This document shows, one piece after another, positions 1-7,898 of a DNA stretch of 64,000 nucleotides. The notes under the pieces are model-generated. The model was not told the DNA's origin. It saw nothing but the letters and a program-made list of their open reading frames with translations, and made no database searches. Position 1 is the first letter of the stretch; each line of letters opens with the position of its first letter. The stretch is taken from positions 62,001 to 126,000 of the forward strand of contig NZ_JANKMS010000002.1 of NCBI RefSeq assembly GCF_024649945.1, in the 5' to 3' direction. Origin of the DNA: Flavobacterium panacis. GTDB lineage: Bacteria; Bacteroidota; Bacteroidia; Flavobacteriales; Flavobacteriaceae. The position numbers and the translations under genes were made by a program.

Positions 1-477
1 TTGATGTTAAATCAGTTTGCTAATGATGATAACTGGAAAGCACATTACAAAACAACCGGACCTGAAATATGGAATGATACGGAAGGAACTGTTACCCATT
101 TTGTTTCGGCAATGGGAACAACCGGAACGATTATCGGAACTTCGACTTATTTAAAAGAAAAAAATCCAAATATTCAGATCGTTGGAGCACAGCCAAGTGA
201 CGGTTCTCAGATTCCTGGAATCCGTAAATGGCCACAAGAATATCTTCCTAAAATTTTTGATGCTTCTAAAGTGGACACTGTTATTGACGTAAGCGAAGAA
301 GAAGCACGTGCAATGACTAAAAGACTAGCTCTAGAAGAAGGCGTTTTTGCAGGAATGAGCAGCGGCGGTTCTGTTGCCGTAGCCTTAAAAATCGCCGAAA
401 AATTAGAATCAGGAGTCGTAGTTGCCGTAATCTGCGACAGAGGAGACAGGTATTTGTCTTCGGATTTATTTGACTAA
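1..477 (+). CDS. cysM: Cysteine synthase (O-acetylserine sulfhydrylase B type), 3' part
   Basis: The reading frame runs in from the left edge, so only about the last 158 residues are present and the N-terminal half, with the PLP-binding lysine, is missing. The family condenses O-acetylserine with sulfide to make cysteine in the cytoplasm. Visible family features are the glycine-rich phosphate-binding loop GTTGTIIGT, the segment VGAQPSDGSQIPGIRKWP, and the late SSGGS loop followed by VAVICDRGDRYLS near the C-terminus. The GDRYLS ending and the PEYLP-type middle fit the CysM/CysK group closely. The first in-frame ATG at base 4 is internal, not a real start. No terminator hairpin follows directly; the next gene is on the same strand after a repeat-filled gap. 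Confidence 0.88.
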   Translation: MMLNQFANDDNWKAHYKTTGPEIWNDTEGTVTHFVSAMGTTGTIIGTSTYLKEKNPNIQIVGAQPSDGSQIPGIRKWPQEYLPKIFDASKVDTVIDVSEEEARAMTKRLALEEGVFAGMSSGGSVAVALKIAEKLESGVVVAVICDRGDRYLSSDLFD

Positions 478-483
478 TTAAAA

Positions 484-571
484 AAGGTACTAAGCTACTA
501 AGATACTAAGGTTCTAAGGTTTTGGAAACTTAAAAAACTTAGCTACTTAGCACCTCACAACCTTAGAAGCT
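484..571. repeat. CTAAG word-ladder repeat
   Basis: The gap between the cysteine synthase and the aldo/keto reductase repeats CTAAG about every 7-9 bases (GGTACTAAGCTACTAAG and onward). After a short spacer it runs through the complement (CTTAGCTACTTAGCACC, CCTTAGAAG). The two halves can pair into a long imperfect hairpin. The same design with other words occurs at many gaps in this window. Confidence 0.7.
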
Positions 572-579
572 AAAAAAAA

Positions 580-1566
580 ATGAACTACAGAAAACTAGGA
601 AAAACAAACTTTAATATCTCTGAAATCTCACTTGGTACTTGGCAGGTTGGAGGAAAATGGGGATCGGGTTTTGATGATAAAACTGCTGATGAACTTTTGA
701 ACACAGCGATAGACAATGGGGTAAACTTCATTGATACAGCAGACGTTTATGAAAATGGATTAAGCGAAACTGCAGTTGGACGTGTCGTTCGTTCGAGATC
801 TGAACGTATTTTTGTAGCTACAAAATGCGGACGTCAAATTAATCCGCATGTAAATGAAGGATATACACCGAAAGTACTTCAAAAATTTGTGGAAGACAGT
901 TTAAAAAGAACTGGTTTAGAAACTTTAGATTTAATTCAGTTACACTGTCCGCCAACCGAAGTATATTATCGTCCAGAAATTTTTGAACTTTTTGATCGTT
1001 TAAAAGAGCAAGGAAAAATCCTTAACCTTGGTGTAAGTGTCGAAAAAGTTGAAGAAGCTTTAAAAGCGATTGAGTACGATAATGTAACAACGGTTCAGAT
1101 TATATTCAATTTATTTCGTCAGCGCCCGTCTGAATTGTTTTTCGCTGAAGCGAAGAAAAAAGACATCGGAATTATTGCAAGAGTTCCTTTAGCAAGCGGA
1201 CTTTTAACGGGTACATTCAGCGAAAAAACAACTTTTGCCCCTCAAGATCACCGTAACTTCAATCGTAACGGAGAAGCTTTTGATAAAGGAGAAACTTTTT
1301 CAGGAATCGATTATGACCTTGGACTAAAAGCAGTTGAAGCTTTAAAAGCATTATTTCCAGGATCAGAAAATCTGGCTCCAATTGCATTACAATGGATTTT
1401 AAGTTTTAACGAAATAAGCTGTATTATTCCAGGTGCTTCAAAAGTAAGCCATGTATTATCGAATTTATCCGTTTATGATACTCCACAATTAACTGCTGAA
1501 CAAATTTCGGCAATGAATAAAATCTACAACGATTACATCAAACCTTCTGTTCATCAACTTTGGTAA
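580..1566 (+). CDS. Aldo/keto reductase
   Basis: A 328-residue NADPH-dependent aldo/keto reductase, a full-length TIM-barrel oxidoreductase acting in the cytoplasm on unidentified aldehydes or ketones. The catalytic tetrad is visible: Asp52 and Tyr57 in FIDTADVYENG, Lys82 in VATKCGRQ and His122 in IQLHCPP. Near the C-terminus IIPGASKVSHVLSNL matches the cofactor-binding segment of the family. The ATG directly follows an A-rich stretch after the ladder repeat, and there is no better upstream start. It may be cotranscribed with the cysteine synthase gene 102 bases upstream. The substrate cannot be told from sequence. Confidence 0.92.
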   Translation: MNYRKLGKTNFNISEISLGTWQVGGKWGSGFDDKTADELLNTAIDNGVNFIDTADVYENGLSETAVGRVVRSRSERIFVATKCGRQINPHVNEGYTPKVLQKFVEDSLKRTGLETLDLIQLHCPPTEVYYRPEIFELFDRLKEQGKILNLGVSVEKVEEALKAIEYDNVTTVQIIFNLFRQRPSELFFAEAKKKDIGIIARVPLASGLLTGTFSEKTTFAPQDHRNFNRNGEAFDKGETFSGIDYDLGLKAVEALKALFPGSENLAPIALQWILSFNEISCIIPGASKVSHVLSNLSVYDTPQLTAEQISAMNKIYNDYIKPSVHQLW

Positions 1567-1678
1567 TAATACCATTTAGGCATGCAAATAATATTTTTAA
1601 GTTTTTTCTCTCATAATCACGCAACCATTTATGGTTTATTGCATCTAGTTATAAAATACTAACCAATAAACCGTAATT

Positions 1679-2083
1679 ATGAAAAAGTTATCCTTTTTTC
1701 TGCTAACAATCTGCATGACTATTACTTCCTGCAGTAAAGACGAAAGCTCGCGAGAAGAAGAACAAGCAAGGCTTGACAAAATGTCTGATGAACTTATTGA
1801 ATATTCTCAAGTCAATTCCAAAACCTGTACTAATCCAGCAGATTGGGACATCCTAAAATATGGTGAAAGTGCTTGTTCAGGCTTCTACATTTATAACAAA
1901 AGTGTAGATGCCGCTGTTTTTAAAAAGAAAGTCGATAGCTATCGCGAAGCCAGAAGTAAGTTTGACGCTAAATGGGGTGTTTATTACGACGCTTACCCGT
2001 GTGAAACAGTAGTTATGAATACAAGAATATCGTGCGTAGAAGGAAAAGCAACTTTAGTTTATGATAATACCAAAGGGCAATAA
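1679..2083 (+). CDS. Small hypothetical lipoprotein
   Basis: A 134-residue protein with a lipoprotein signal peptide: MKKLSFF, a hydrophobic core, then the lipobox ITSC with Cys18 as the likely lipidated residue. The mature part is acidic then mixed, with several cysteines (CTNPADW, SACSGF, YPCETV, ISCVEG) that could form disulfides in the periplasm. I do not recognise a functional domain. It stands alone and is followed at once by a strong hairpin terminator. Probably anchored to the inner or outer membrane; role unknown. Confidence 0.75.
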   Translation: MKKLSFFLLTICMTITSCSKDESSREEEQARLDKMSDELIEYSQVNSKTCTNPADWDILKYGESACSGFYIYNKSVDAAVFKKKVDSYREARSKFDAKWGVYYDAYPCETVVMNTRISCVEGKATLVYDNTKGQ

Positions 2084-2089
2084 AACAAT

Positions 2090-2124
2090 TGAGGTTACTA
2101 AAAATTAGTAACCTCATGTTTTAT
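2090..2124. terminator. Bidirectional hairpin terminator
   Basis: A perfect 12-bp stem (TGAGGTTACTAA, 2090-2101, and its complement, 2105-2116) with an AAA loop, followed by TGTTTTAT. It lies between the converging lipoprotein gene and the histidine kinase gene, whose stop codon falls inside the element, so it can serve both. Confidence 0.85.
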
Positions 2125-3170
2125 ATATCAAATTCTATTTTAAATTCGGCACCACGATTTTTTCCATCGCTCGAAGCGCTTAATCGGCCTTTATTACGTT
2201 CTATAATTTTCTTGCACAAGTACAATCCAATTCCAGTAGAACCTTCATTTGCAGTTCCGAGTCGACTCATTTTGGTGAATTTCTTAAACAATTCTTCAAT
2301 CTGATGTTTATCAAAACCAATTCCTGAATCTTTAACCGTTAGAATCAATTTAGCATCTTCAGAATAAATTTTCACTTTAATTTCACTATCAAAATAAGAG
2401 AACTTTACGGCATTGCTTATCAAATTAACTAAAACCTGAATCAAAAGACCTTCGTCTATTTTAAGTTTGGCTTCAACACATTCTAAAACCAAATTTAGTT
2501 TTATATTTTTATCAAATAAGCGCTGTTCCACTTGTTCATTGATAAATGGAAGAATATTAGGAAACAGAACCGTTTTTATTTCTGGATTTATCTTAACAAC
2601 TTCATCTTGTTCTTTTAGCAGTTTTATAAAGTTTTCTATATATCTAAATTGTAAATCTGTTGATTCACAAATTAATTCTGCTAGATTTTTAATTGATTCT
2701 GAAGGATCTTCGCTTATAATCAATTTTGCTAATCCCTGCGGATTTCCGGCAAAGTTTTTTAAATCATGCGAAAGCATATAAACCAAATCTTGTTTTTCGT
2801 TGATAAAACTTTCTGCTTCTAAAATTGATTCTTGAATATTACATAAAAGCAATCCTGCTTCATCTGTATATTCTGTTGGCAGAACAGAAAGTTTTCTGAA
2901 ACTACGGTAATCATCTAATGCTTTTGAAGCTTTTTTAATTGGATTTATTAATCTGTTTAAAACCAAAAGTGTGATAGCGGTTGCCAGCAAGGTCATAATT
3001 AGCGAAAAAACTAAAATTGAAGTGGGTGAAATACTGTGCTTAAAATACAATACAAAAAATAAAATTCCTATTAGAGGAATATGAATACCGATAAAAGCAA
3101 CAAAAAGGAACTTAAAAGCATAACTTTTTTTAAGAAAGCTGATCTGGGACAGTTTGTGGTACAACTTCAT
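2121..3170 (-). CDS. Membrane sensor histidine kinase
   Basis: Two membrane helices (about residues 20-42 and 51-71) are followed by a HAMP-like linker, the H-box VYMLSHDLKN with His135 as the likely phosphorylated residue, and a HATPase_c domain with N-box (NLISNAVKFS), G1 (VKDSGIGFD) and G2 (GSTGIGLYLCKKII) motifs. It would autophosphorylate and pass phosphate to a response regulator, but none is adjacent, so it is an orphan kinase here. I chose the ATG at 3170 (349 residues) because the frame's first ATG near 3230 lies on top of a TAnnTTTG promoter element. The H-box has Asn after Lys (HDLKN) where many HisKA kinases have HELR. The ligand is unknown; the short extracytoplasmic loop suggests membrane-level sensing. 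Confidence 0.88.
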   Translation of the reverse strand: MKLYHKLSQISFLKKSYAFKFLFVAFIGIHIPLIGILFFVLYFKHSISPTSILVFSLIMTLLATAITLLVLNRLINPIKKASKALDDYRSFRKLSVLPTEYTDEAGLLLCNIQESILEAESFINEKQDLVYMLSHDLKNFAGNPQGLAKLIISEDPSESIKNLAELICESTDLQFRYIENFIKLLKEQDEVVKINPEIKTVLFPNILPFINEQVEQRLFDKNIKLNLVLECVEAKLKIDEGLLIQVLVNLISNAVKFSYFDSEIKVKIYSEDAKLILTVKDSGIGFDKHQIEELFKKFTKMSRLGTANEGSTGIGLYLCKKIIERNKGRLSASSDGKNRGAEFKIEFDI

Positions 3171-3227
3171 AAAAATGGGACAATCTCTGTAGGTTAATAT
3201 TGTAATACGATGGAGTTTCTTACAAAA

Positions 3228-3235
3228 CAAAATTA
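3228..3235 (-). promoter_or_regulatory. -7 promoter element of the histidine kinase gene
   Basis: On the minus strand this reads TAATTTTG, an exact match to the Bacteroidota TAnnTTTG element. It lies about 58 bases upstream of the ATG at 3170. I see no good TTTG partner at the usual distance. Confidence 0.45.
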
Positions 3236-3294
3236 ACTTTTATCCTTTAAAAACTAATTTTTTGATGAATTTCTAAAAATTTTGTAAAATTAAA

Positions 3295-3324
3295 TTTGTA
3301 AAAGTTTTCAAAGGTTTATTTTTG
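3295..3324 (+). promoter_or_regulatory. rlmD promoter (TTTG-18-TATTTTTG)
   Basis: TTTG at 3295-3298 and TATTTTTG at 3317-3324 are 18 bases apart, matching the Bacteroidota primary sigma consensus. The -7 element ends only four bases before the ATG at 3329, so transcription should start at or next to the start codon, giving a leaderless or nearly leaderless mRNA. Confidence 0.7.
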
Positions 3325-3328
3325 CGCT

Positions 3329-4741
3329 ATGGGAAGAAAAAATACAGACAAAGTTGTCTTTCATCAAATTCAAGTTCTTGATGCTGGTGCAAAAGGAGTT
3401 TCAGTAGCCAAAGCACCTGACGGAAAAGTTATCTTTATTCCGAATGTAGTGCCTGGAGATGTGGTTGACGTACAAACATTCAAAAAAAGAAAGGCTTATT
3501 ACGAAGGTAAAGCCGTAAAATTTCACGAATTATCAGATTACAGAGTTGATCCAATCTGTGAGCATTTTGGAGTATGTGGAGGATGCAAATGGCAGAATAT
3601 GAAATACAGCCAGCAGCTTGCATTTAAACAAAATGAAGTTAAAAATCATTTACAAAGAATAGGAAAAATTGAACTTCCGGAATTTGAAGACATTTTAGGT
3701 TCTGAGAAACAGTTTTTCTATAGAAATAAAATGGAGTTTTCTTTTTCAAACAGCCGATGGTTAACGGAGAAAGAAATTGGAAGCACAGAAGATTTAGGTA
3801 ACAGAAATGCATTAGGATTTCATATTCCGAAAATGTGGGACAAAATTCTTGATATTAATAAATGTCATTTACAAGAAGATCCTTCAAATGCCATTCGCAA
3901 CGAAATCAGAGCGTTTGCAAACGAGCACAATTTAGCGTTTTTCAATCCGAGAGAACATTCTGGATTATTGAGAACAGTGATGATTCGTACCGTTTCTACT
4001 GGCGAAATCATGGTTTTAATTCAGTTTTTTGAAGAAGACAAAGAAAACAGAGAATTAATTTTAGATCATTTATACGAGAAATTCCCTCAAATTACCTCTT
4101 TACAATATGTGGTAAACGGAAAACCAAACGATACGATTTACGATCAGGATGTTATTCTTTATAAAGGAAGAAACTACATTTTGGAAGAAATGGAAGGTTT
4201 AAAATTCAGCATTAACGCAAAATCTTTCTACCAAACCAATTCGGATCAGGCTTATGAATTGTATAAAATAACAAGAGACTTTGCTGATCTTACTGGAAAT
4301 GAAGTTGTTTACGATTTATATACAGGAACAGGAACAATTGCGCAGTTTGTTTCTAAAAAAGCTAAAAAAGTAATTGGTGTAGAAAGTGTTCCTGAAGCCA
4401 TTATTGATGCTAAAGCCAATACAGAACGCAATAATATTACCAATTGTGAGTTTTTTGTTGGAGACATGAAAGTAGTTTTCAACGAAGCTTTTATTGCACA
4501 ACACGGAAAACCAGACGTTATTATTACTGATCCACCACGTGACGGAATGCATAAAGATGTAGTGGAACAAATCTTAAAAATTGCTCCAAAACGAGTGGTT
4601 TATGTAAGTTGTAATTCTGCAACTCAGGCACGTGATTTGGCTTTAATGGACGAGAAATACAAAGTTACCCGCGTGAGACCTGTAGACATGTTTCCGCAGA
4701 CACATCATGTTGAAAATGTTGTACTTTTAGAACTTCGATAA
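3329..4741 (+). CDS. rlmD: 23S rRNA (uracil-5-)-methyltransferase RlmD-type
   Basis: A 470-residue class I methyltransferase of the RumA/TrmA family that makes 5-methyluridine in RNA, 23S rRNA U1939 in the best-known member. An N-terminal TRAM domain (about residues 6-65) is followed by the iron-sulfur cluster cysteines Cys77, Cys83 and Cys86 (CEHFGVCGGCKW) with a fourth in NKCHLQ. The AdoMet-binding motif DLYTGTGTIAQF, the DPPRDG motif and the catalytic cysteine in VYVSCNSATQARDL complete the domain. It heads an operon with two small envelope genes (8-base gap, then an overlap). The promoter sits right against the start codon. Paralogues can act on other uridines, so the exact target site is inferred. 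Confidence 0.88.
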   Translation: MGRKNTDKVVFHQIQVLDAGAKGVSVAKAPDGKVIFIPNVVPGDVVDVQTFKKRKAYYEGKAVKFHELSDYRVDPICEHFGVCGGCKWQNMKYSQQLAFKQNEVKNHLQRIGKIELPEFEDILGSEKQFFYRNKMEFSFSNSRWLTEKEIGSTEDLGNRNALGFHIPKMWDKILDINKCHLQEDPSNAIRNEIRAFANEHNLAFFNPREHSGLLRTVMIRTVSTGEIMVLIQFFEEDKENRELILDHLYEKFPQITSLQYVVNGKPNDTIYDQDVILYKGRNYILEEMEGLKFSINAKSFYQTNSDQAYELYKITRDFADLTGNEVVYDLYTGTGTIAQFVSKKAKKVIGVESVPEAIIDAKANTERNNITNCEFFVGDMKVVFNEAFIAQHGKPDVIITDPPRDGMHKDVVEQILKIAPKRVVYVSCNSATQARDLALMDEKYKVTRVRPVDMFPQTHHVENVVLLELR

Positions 4742-4748
4742 AAAATAA

Positions 4749-5279
4749 ATGAAAAAAATAATCTCGTTTTTACTGCTCTTTACTTTTGGCTTATCAAGCT
4801 GCGAGAAAGATGATATTTGTGACGGAAATACTCCAACAACTCCAAGATTGGTTATTACTTTTTACGATAACGCCAACCCGACAAAAACCAGAAACGTCAA
4901 CAATTTGGAAGTAATTGGTGAAGGCATGGAAGAAGGAATTGTTTTTAATGAAAATGCTATCGATAGTACAAAATACTTAACTAGCGGCAGCAGTGTCATG
5001 ATTCCGTTAAAAGTGAGCGATAGTACTGTTACTTATAAATTTATCTATAACGCAAATAGTACCACATCAAAGAATACAGATGTTATAAAATTCAATTACA
5101 CTACTCAAAATGTATATGTATCAAGAGCCTGTGGTTTTAAAACTATTTTTACTCTAAAAACTCAAGATCCTTTTGTTCAGACAGACCCAGATGGGGATAC
5201 TGTCTGGATGACAGACGTGCAATTGTTTAACCCAAACATTGAATCCGAAAATGAAACACACATTAAAGTATTTTTCTAG
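4749..5279 (+). CDS. DUF6452-type lipoprotein
   Basis: A 176-residue lipoprotein: signal MKKIISFLLLFTFGLSSC with Cys18 as lipidation site. The mature part starts EKDDICDGNTPTTPRLVITFYD, with a conserved ICDGxTPTTPRLVI-type segment that I associate with DUF6452, a Flavobacteriaceae family of unknown function. A beta-rich body follows. It lies 8 bases after rlmD, and its 3' end overlaps the next gene by 29 bases, so the two envelope genes are translationally linked. The family assignment is from memory of the sequence pattern. Confidence 0.72.
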   Translation: MKKIISFLLLFTFGLSSCEKDDICDGNTPTTPRLVITFYDNANPTKTRNVNNLEVIGEGMEEGIVFNENAIDSTKYLTSGSSVMIPLKVSDSTVTYKFIYNANSTTSKNTDVIKFNYTTQNVYVSRACGFKTIFTLKTQDPFVQTDPDGDTVWMTDVQLFNPNIESENETHIKVFF

Positions 5280-6066
5280 CATTTTCTTAGTGTTTTCAAT
5301 GTCTTTAGGGTACGCGCAGGAAACACAGGAAACTACAGTAAAAAAAGAAGTTACTCCCAAAAAACCTAAAACTGAAACTGCAAAACCAGAAATTCAGGAA
5401 GTAAAAAAAGACAGCATCATCAAAACGGATCGTTACGGTCTTCGTGTTGGTGTTGACTTATACAAACTTACCCGAGGTCTTTATGATAAAGATTATAAAG
5501 GAGTAGAATTCGTTGGAGACTGGAGATTGACAAAGAAATATTATCTGGCTGCTGAATTAGGTTATGAAAATAAAACAACAGATGATGACCGATTAAATTC
5601 ATCTGCTTCGGGAACTTATCTAAAAGCTGGATTTGATTATAATTTCTACGAAAACTGGCTTGACATGGAAAACCTAATCACAATCGGACTTCGTGGTGGT
5701 TTTAGTTCTTTCAGTCAAGATTTAAACAGCTATAAAATCTACAATCCGAACCCGTATTGGGGAGAATTACCTGCTTTAACAACAAACCAAAAATATAGCG
5801 GACTTTCTGCTAGTTGGCTGGAAGTTGCGATGGGGATAAAAGCAGAAGTTTTTGATAATGTTTTTGTTGGTTTTGGAGTACAACTTAAACTTCTTGTAAC
5901 CAATAAAAAACCAAGCGGATTTGACAATCTTTATATTCCTGGTTTCAACCGAACTTATGACGGAAGTTTTGGAGTAGGATTTAATTATACTGTCTCTTAT
6001 TTCATTCCGATTTACAAGAAAAAAATAAAGATTCCTCAGATACAAGAAGTTTCTAAGAAAAAATAG
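5251..6066 (+). CDS. DUF6048-type outer-membrane-like protein
   Basis: A 271-residue secreted protein. The start is the ATG at 5251 (MKHTLKYFSSIFLVFSMSLGYAQ); the upstream in-frame TTG would spoil the signal peptide. A Thr/Lys/Glu-rich linker (about residues 22-50) is followed by a region of alternating aromatic and polar residues (GLRVGVDLYKL, YLAAELGYEN, YLKAGFDYNFYENW, FVGFGVQLKLL), typical of an 8-10-stranded outer-membrane beta-barrel. It resembles the DUF6048 family. Its first 29 bases lie inside the end of the preceding lipoprotein gene, suggesting that the two are co-translated and may work together at the outer membrane. Function unknown. Confidence 0.72.
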   Translation: MKHTLKYFSSIFLVFSMSLGYAQETQETTVKKEVTPKKPKTETAKPEIQEVKKDSIIKTDRYGLRVGVDLYKLTRGLYDKDYKGVEFVGDWRLTKKYYLAAELGYENKTTDDDRLNSSASGTYLKAGFDYNFYENWLDMENLITIGLRGGFSSFSQDLNSYKIYNPNPYWGELPALTTNQKYSGLSASWLEVAMGIKAEVFDNVFVGFGVQLKLLVTNKKPSGFDNLYIPGFNRTYDGSFGVGFNYTVSYFIPIYKKKIKIPQIQEVSKKK

Positions 6067-6075
6067 TCTTTTTTA

Positions 6076-6113
6076 AAGGTTCTAAGATACTAAGACGCTA
6101 AGGCACTAAGCTT
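6076..6113. repeat. CTAAG word-ladder repeat
   Basis: TTCTAAGATACTAAGACGCTAAGGCACTAAG repeats CTAAG at 7-8 base steps directly after the rlmD operon and just before its terminator hairpin. Confidence 0.65.
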
Positions 6114-6115
6114 AA

Positions 6116-6163
6116 AAAGGCTTAAATTCAAAAAAATATTTGAATTTAAGCCTTTCTTTTTTG
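6116..6163. terminator. Strong 17-bp terminator hairpin
   Basis: AAAGGCTTAAATTCAAA (6116-6132) and its perfect complement (6139-6155) form a 17-bp stem with a short loop, followed by CTTTTTT. It ends the rlmD operon. The A-run on the other side lets it act on the converging minus-strand gene too. Confidence 0.9.
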
Positions 6164-6175
6164 GAGAAATTTTAA

Positions 6176-6412
6176 TTATCCTATTTCTTTAATTCCTTTC
6201 ATAAAAAGCCATTTCATAAAAAGTTTTTCTCCGTCTTTTGTTCGAACAGCCTGAAATTTAGGTCCGATAATTGTTCCGATTACAAAAGCAGTCAAAGGAA
6301 TCCATATTCCAGTTAAACCAGTATAAGCGGCGATTAAAAATCGAAACGCAAGAAACAGGATTGCAAAAGCAGCTAATTGATATAAAAAAGCTCTTAATTG
6401 TAGTTTTGACAT
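6176..6412 (-). CDS. Small two-helix membrane protein
   Basis: A 78-residue protein with two hydrophobic segments (about residues 8-30, AFLYQLAAFAILFLAFRFLI, and 34-52, GIWIPLTAFVIGTIIGP) and a basic C-terminal tail (FQAVRTKDGEKLFMKWLFMK). It looks like a small inner-membrane protein with both ends in the cytoplasm. I do not recognise the family. It sits alone on the minus strand between a terminator and a ladder repeat. Confidence 0.65.
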   Translation of the reverse strand: MSKLQLRAFLYQLAAFAILFLAFRFLIAAYTGLTGIWIPLTAFVIGTIIGPKFQAVRTKDGEKLFMKWLFMKGIKEIG

Positions 6413-6420
6413 GTTTTTAT

Positions 6421-6594
6421 TTTTTGAGTTGCTAAGCTGCTAAGGGGCTAAGTTGCTAAGTTTTTTCTTAACAACTTAAATTATTAAAAGCTTAATTTTT
6501 TTTTAGTTGCTAAGTTAATAAGACACTTAGTTGCTAAGTTTTTTTCTTAATAATTTTAAAACTTAAAACCTTAGCAACTAAGTATCTTAGAAAC
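6421..6594. repeat. GTTGCTAAG word-ladder repeat
   Basis: About 175 bases made of GTTGCTAAG, GCTGCTAAG, GGGGCTAAG and TTGCTAAG words plus T-runs. They are followed by the complementary words CTTAGCAACTAAG and ATCTTAGAAACTTAAA. GTTGCTAAGTTTTTTTCTTAA-like blocks occur twice. The stop codon of the neighbouring THUMP methyltransferase gene lies at its edge. It can fold into long imperfect hairpins. Confidence 0.7.
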
Positions 6595-7752
6595 TTAAAC
6601 CTGAAATTTCGTTCTCTTACTTCCTTCGTACATTTCGTATTTTACTAAACGTGCTTCAAGACTTCCGTTAAAAAGCTTGATTTTTCTTGAAGGTTTTAGA
6701 CCTACGAATTTTAAAGCTTCTAAGTTTGCTGTAATAAACCAGGCATTTGTCCCTGGATAATTTTTCTTTAGCGTATCTCCAATACTAGCGTAGAATCTTT
6801 CCATATGAATGTCCAAACGCTCATCGTAAGGCGGATTGAAAACAATATGAAGTTTACCTTCTGTTTCTTTTTCTGTATCAAAGAAATTCTCTTCGTAAAC
6901 CTTTATATAATCCTCTAAATTGGCATTTCTTATATTGTCTTTGGCTTTGCTAACCGCACTTGGCGCTTTATCATAACCTTTAATTGTATAATGAAATTCT
7001 CTCGTTTTCTTCATTAAACTATCAATAATTTTATCAAATAGATCATTGTCCCAATCTTTCCATTTTTCAAAAGCAAATTCTTTTCTGTTGATGTTTGCTG
7101 GAATATTGCAAGCAATCATCGCCGCTTCTGCAAGGAAAGTTCCAGATCCACACATTGGATCAAGAAAATGACTTTGTCCGTCCCAGCCTGATAATAATAA
7201 AATTCCAGCAGCTAAAACCTCATTAATTGGCGCAATATTCGTTGCCGTTCTATAACCACGCTGATGAAGAGAAGCTCCAGAAGTATCTAAAGCTACAGAA
7301 ACCTGATCTCTATCGATATGAATATTGATTTTTAAATCTGGATATTGTTTATCAATACTTGGGCGTTGTCCCGTTCTTTCTCTAAACTGATCTACAATGG
7401 CATCTTTACATTTTTGAGAAACAAATTCAGAATGATTGAAATAAGTAGAATGAACCGTTGCATCAATTACAAAAGTCTGGTTGGCATTTAAATATTTAGA
7501 CCAGTTTAACCCCGAAACACCTTTATACAAGGCTTGTTCGTTGTTTGCTCTAAAAGAATAAATTGGTTTTAACACTTTAAGCGCCGTACGCAAAGATAAG
7601 TTGGCTTTGTACATAAAACCTTTATCCCCCTTAAAACTCACCATTCTCACTCCTTTTTCAACGTCCTGAGCTCCAAGGTCACGCAATTCTTTTTCTAATA
7701 TTTCTTCAAAGCCAAAAAAACATTTGGCAATCATCTTAAAATTTTCTTCCAT
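6595..7752 (-). CDS. THUMP-domain class I RNA methyltransferase (RlmL N2G type)
   Basis: A 385-residue protein with the ferredoxin-like plus THUMP RNA-binding region (about residues 5-165) followed by a Rossmann methyltransferase domain. Motif I is DPMCGSGTFLAEAAM (about residues 198-212) and the catalytic motif IV is NPPYDERLD (about residue 308). The NPPY motif indicates N-methylation of a base. Family members such as the first half of RlmKL and the YpsC/YcbY group make N2-methylguanine in 23S rRNA. Length fits the single-domain family. The ATG at 7752 gives MEENFKMIAKCFFGFEE, a typical beginning. The exact RNA target is inferred. Confidence 0.87.
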   Translation of the reverse strand: MEENFKMIAKCFFGFEEILEKELRDLGAQDVEKGVRMVSFKGDKGFMYKANLSLRTALKVLKPIYSFRANNEQALYKGVSGLNWSKYLNANQTFVIDATVHSTYFNHSEFVSQKCKDAIVDQFRERTGQRPSIDKQYPDLKINIHIDRDQVSVALDTSGASLHQRGYRTATNIAPINEVLAAGILLLSGWDGQSHFLDPMCGSGTFLAEAAMIACNIPANINRKEFAFEKWKDWDNDLFDKIIDSLMKKTREFHYTIKGYDKAPSAVSKAKDNIRNANLEDYIKVYEENFFDTEKETEGKLHIVFNPPYDERLDIHMERFYASIGDTLKKNYPGTNAWFITANLEALKFVGLKPSRKIKLFNGSLEARLVKYEMYEGSKRTKFQV

Positions 7753-7860
7753 CTTTCTTTTAAATTAAAAAAACTAAAAATTCAAAAGACACTCATTTGC
7801 ATCTCTTCATAATGCAACAATGTATCGCACCTAAATAGTTATTTTTCGGCAAAAATACAC

Positions 7861-7868
7861 TAAATTTG
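7861..7868 (+). promoter_or_regulatory. -7 promoter element (TAAATTTG)
   Basis: Exact TAnnTTTG match 30 bases upstream of the ATG at 7899. The T-rich segment around 7840-7846 is a poor -33 partner. It supports 7899 as the first start. Confidence 0.45.
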
Positions 7869-7898
7869 CCGGACTTTGAATTAATTGAAATAGAATAA

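Noticed and set aside
2089..2304. Open frame opposite the histidine kinase
   Set aside because: It is the antisense shadow of the kinase C-terminal region and overlaps the terminator.
6421..6594. CRISPR-like array
   Set aside because: The words repeat but there is no constant repeat unit of 25-40 bases, no unique spacers of even length, and no cas genes nearby. It is a word-ladder repeat.
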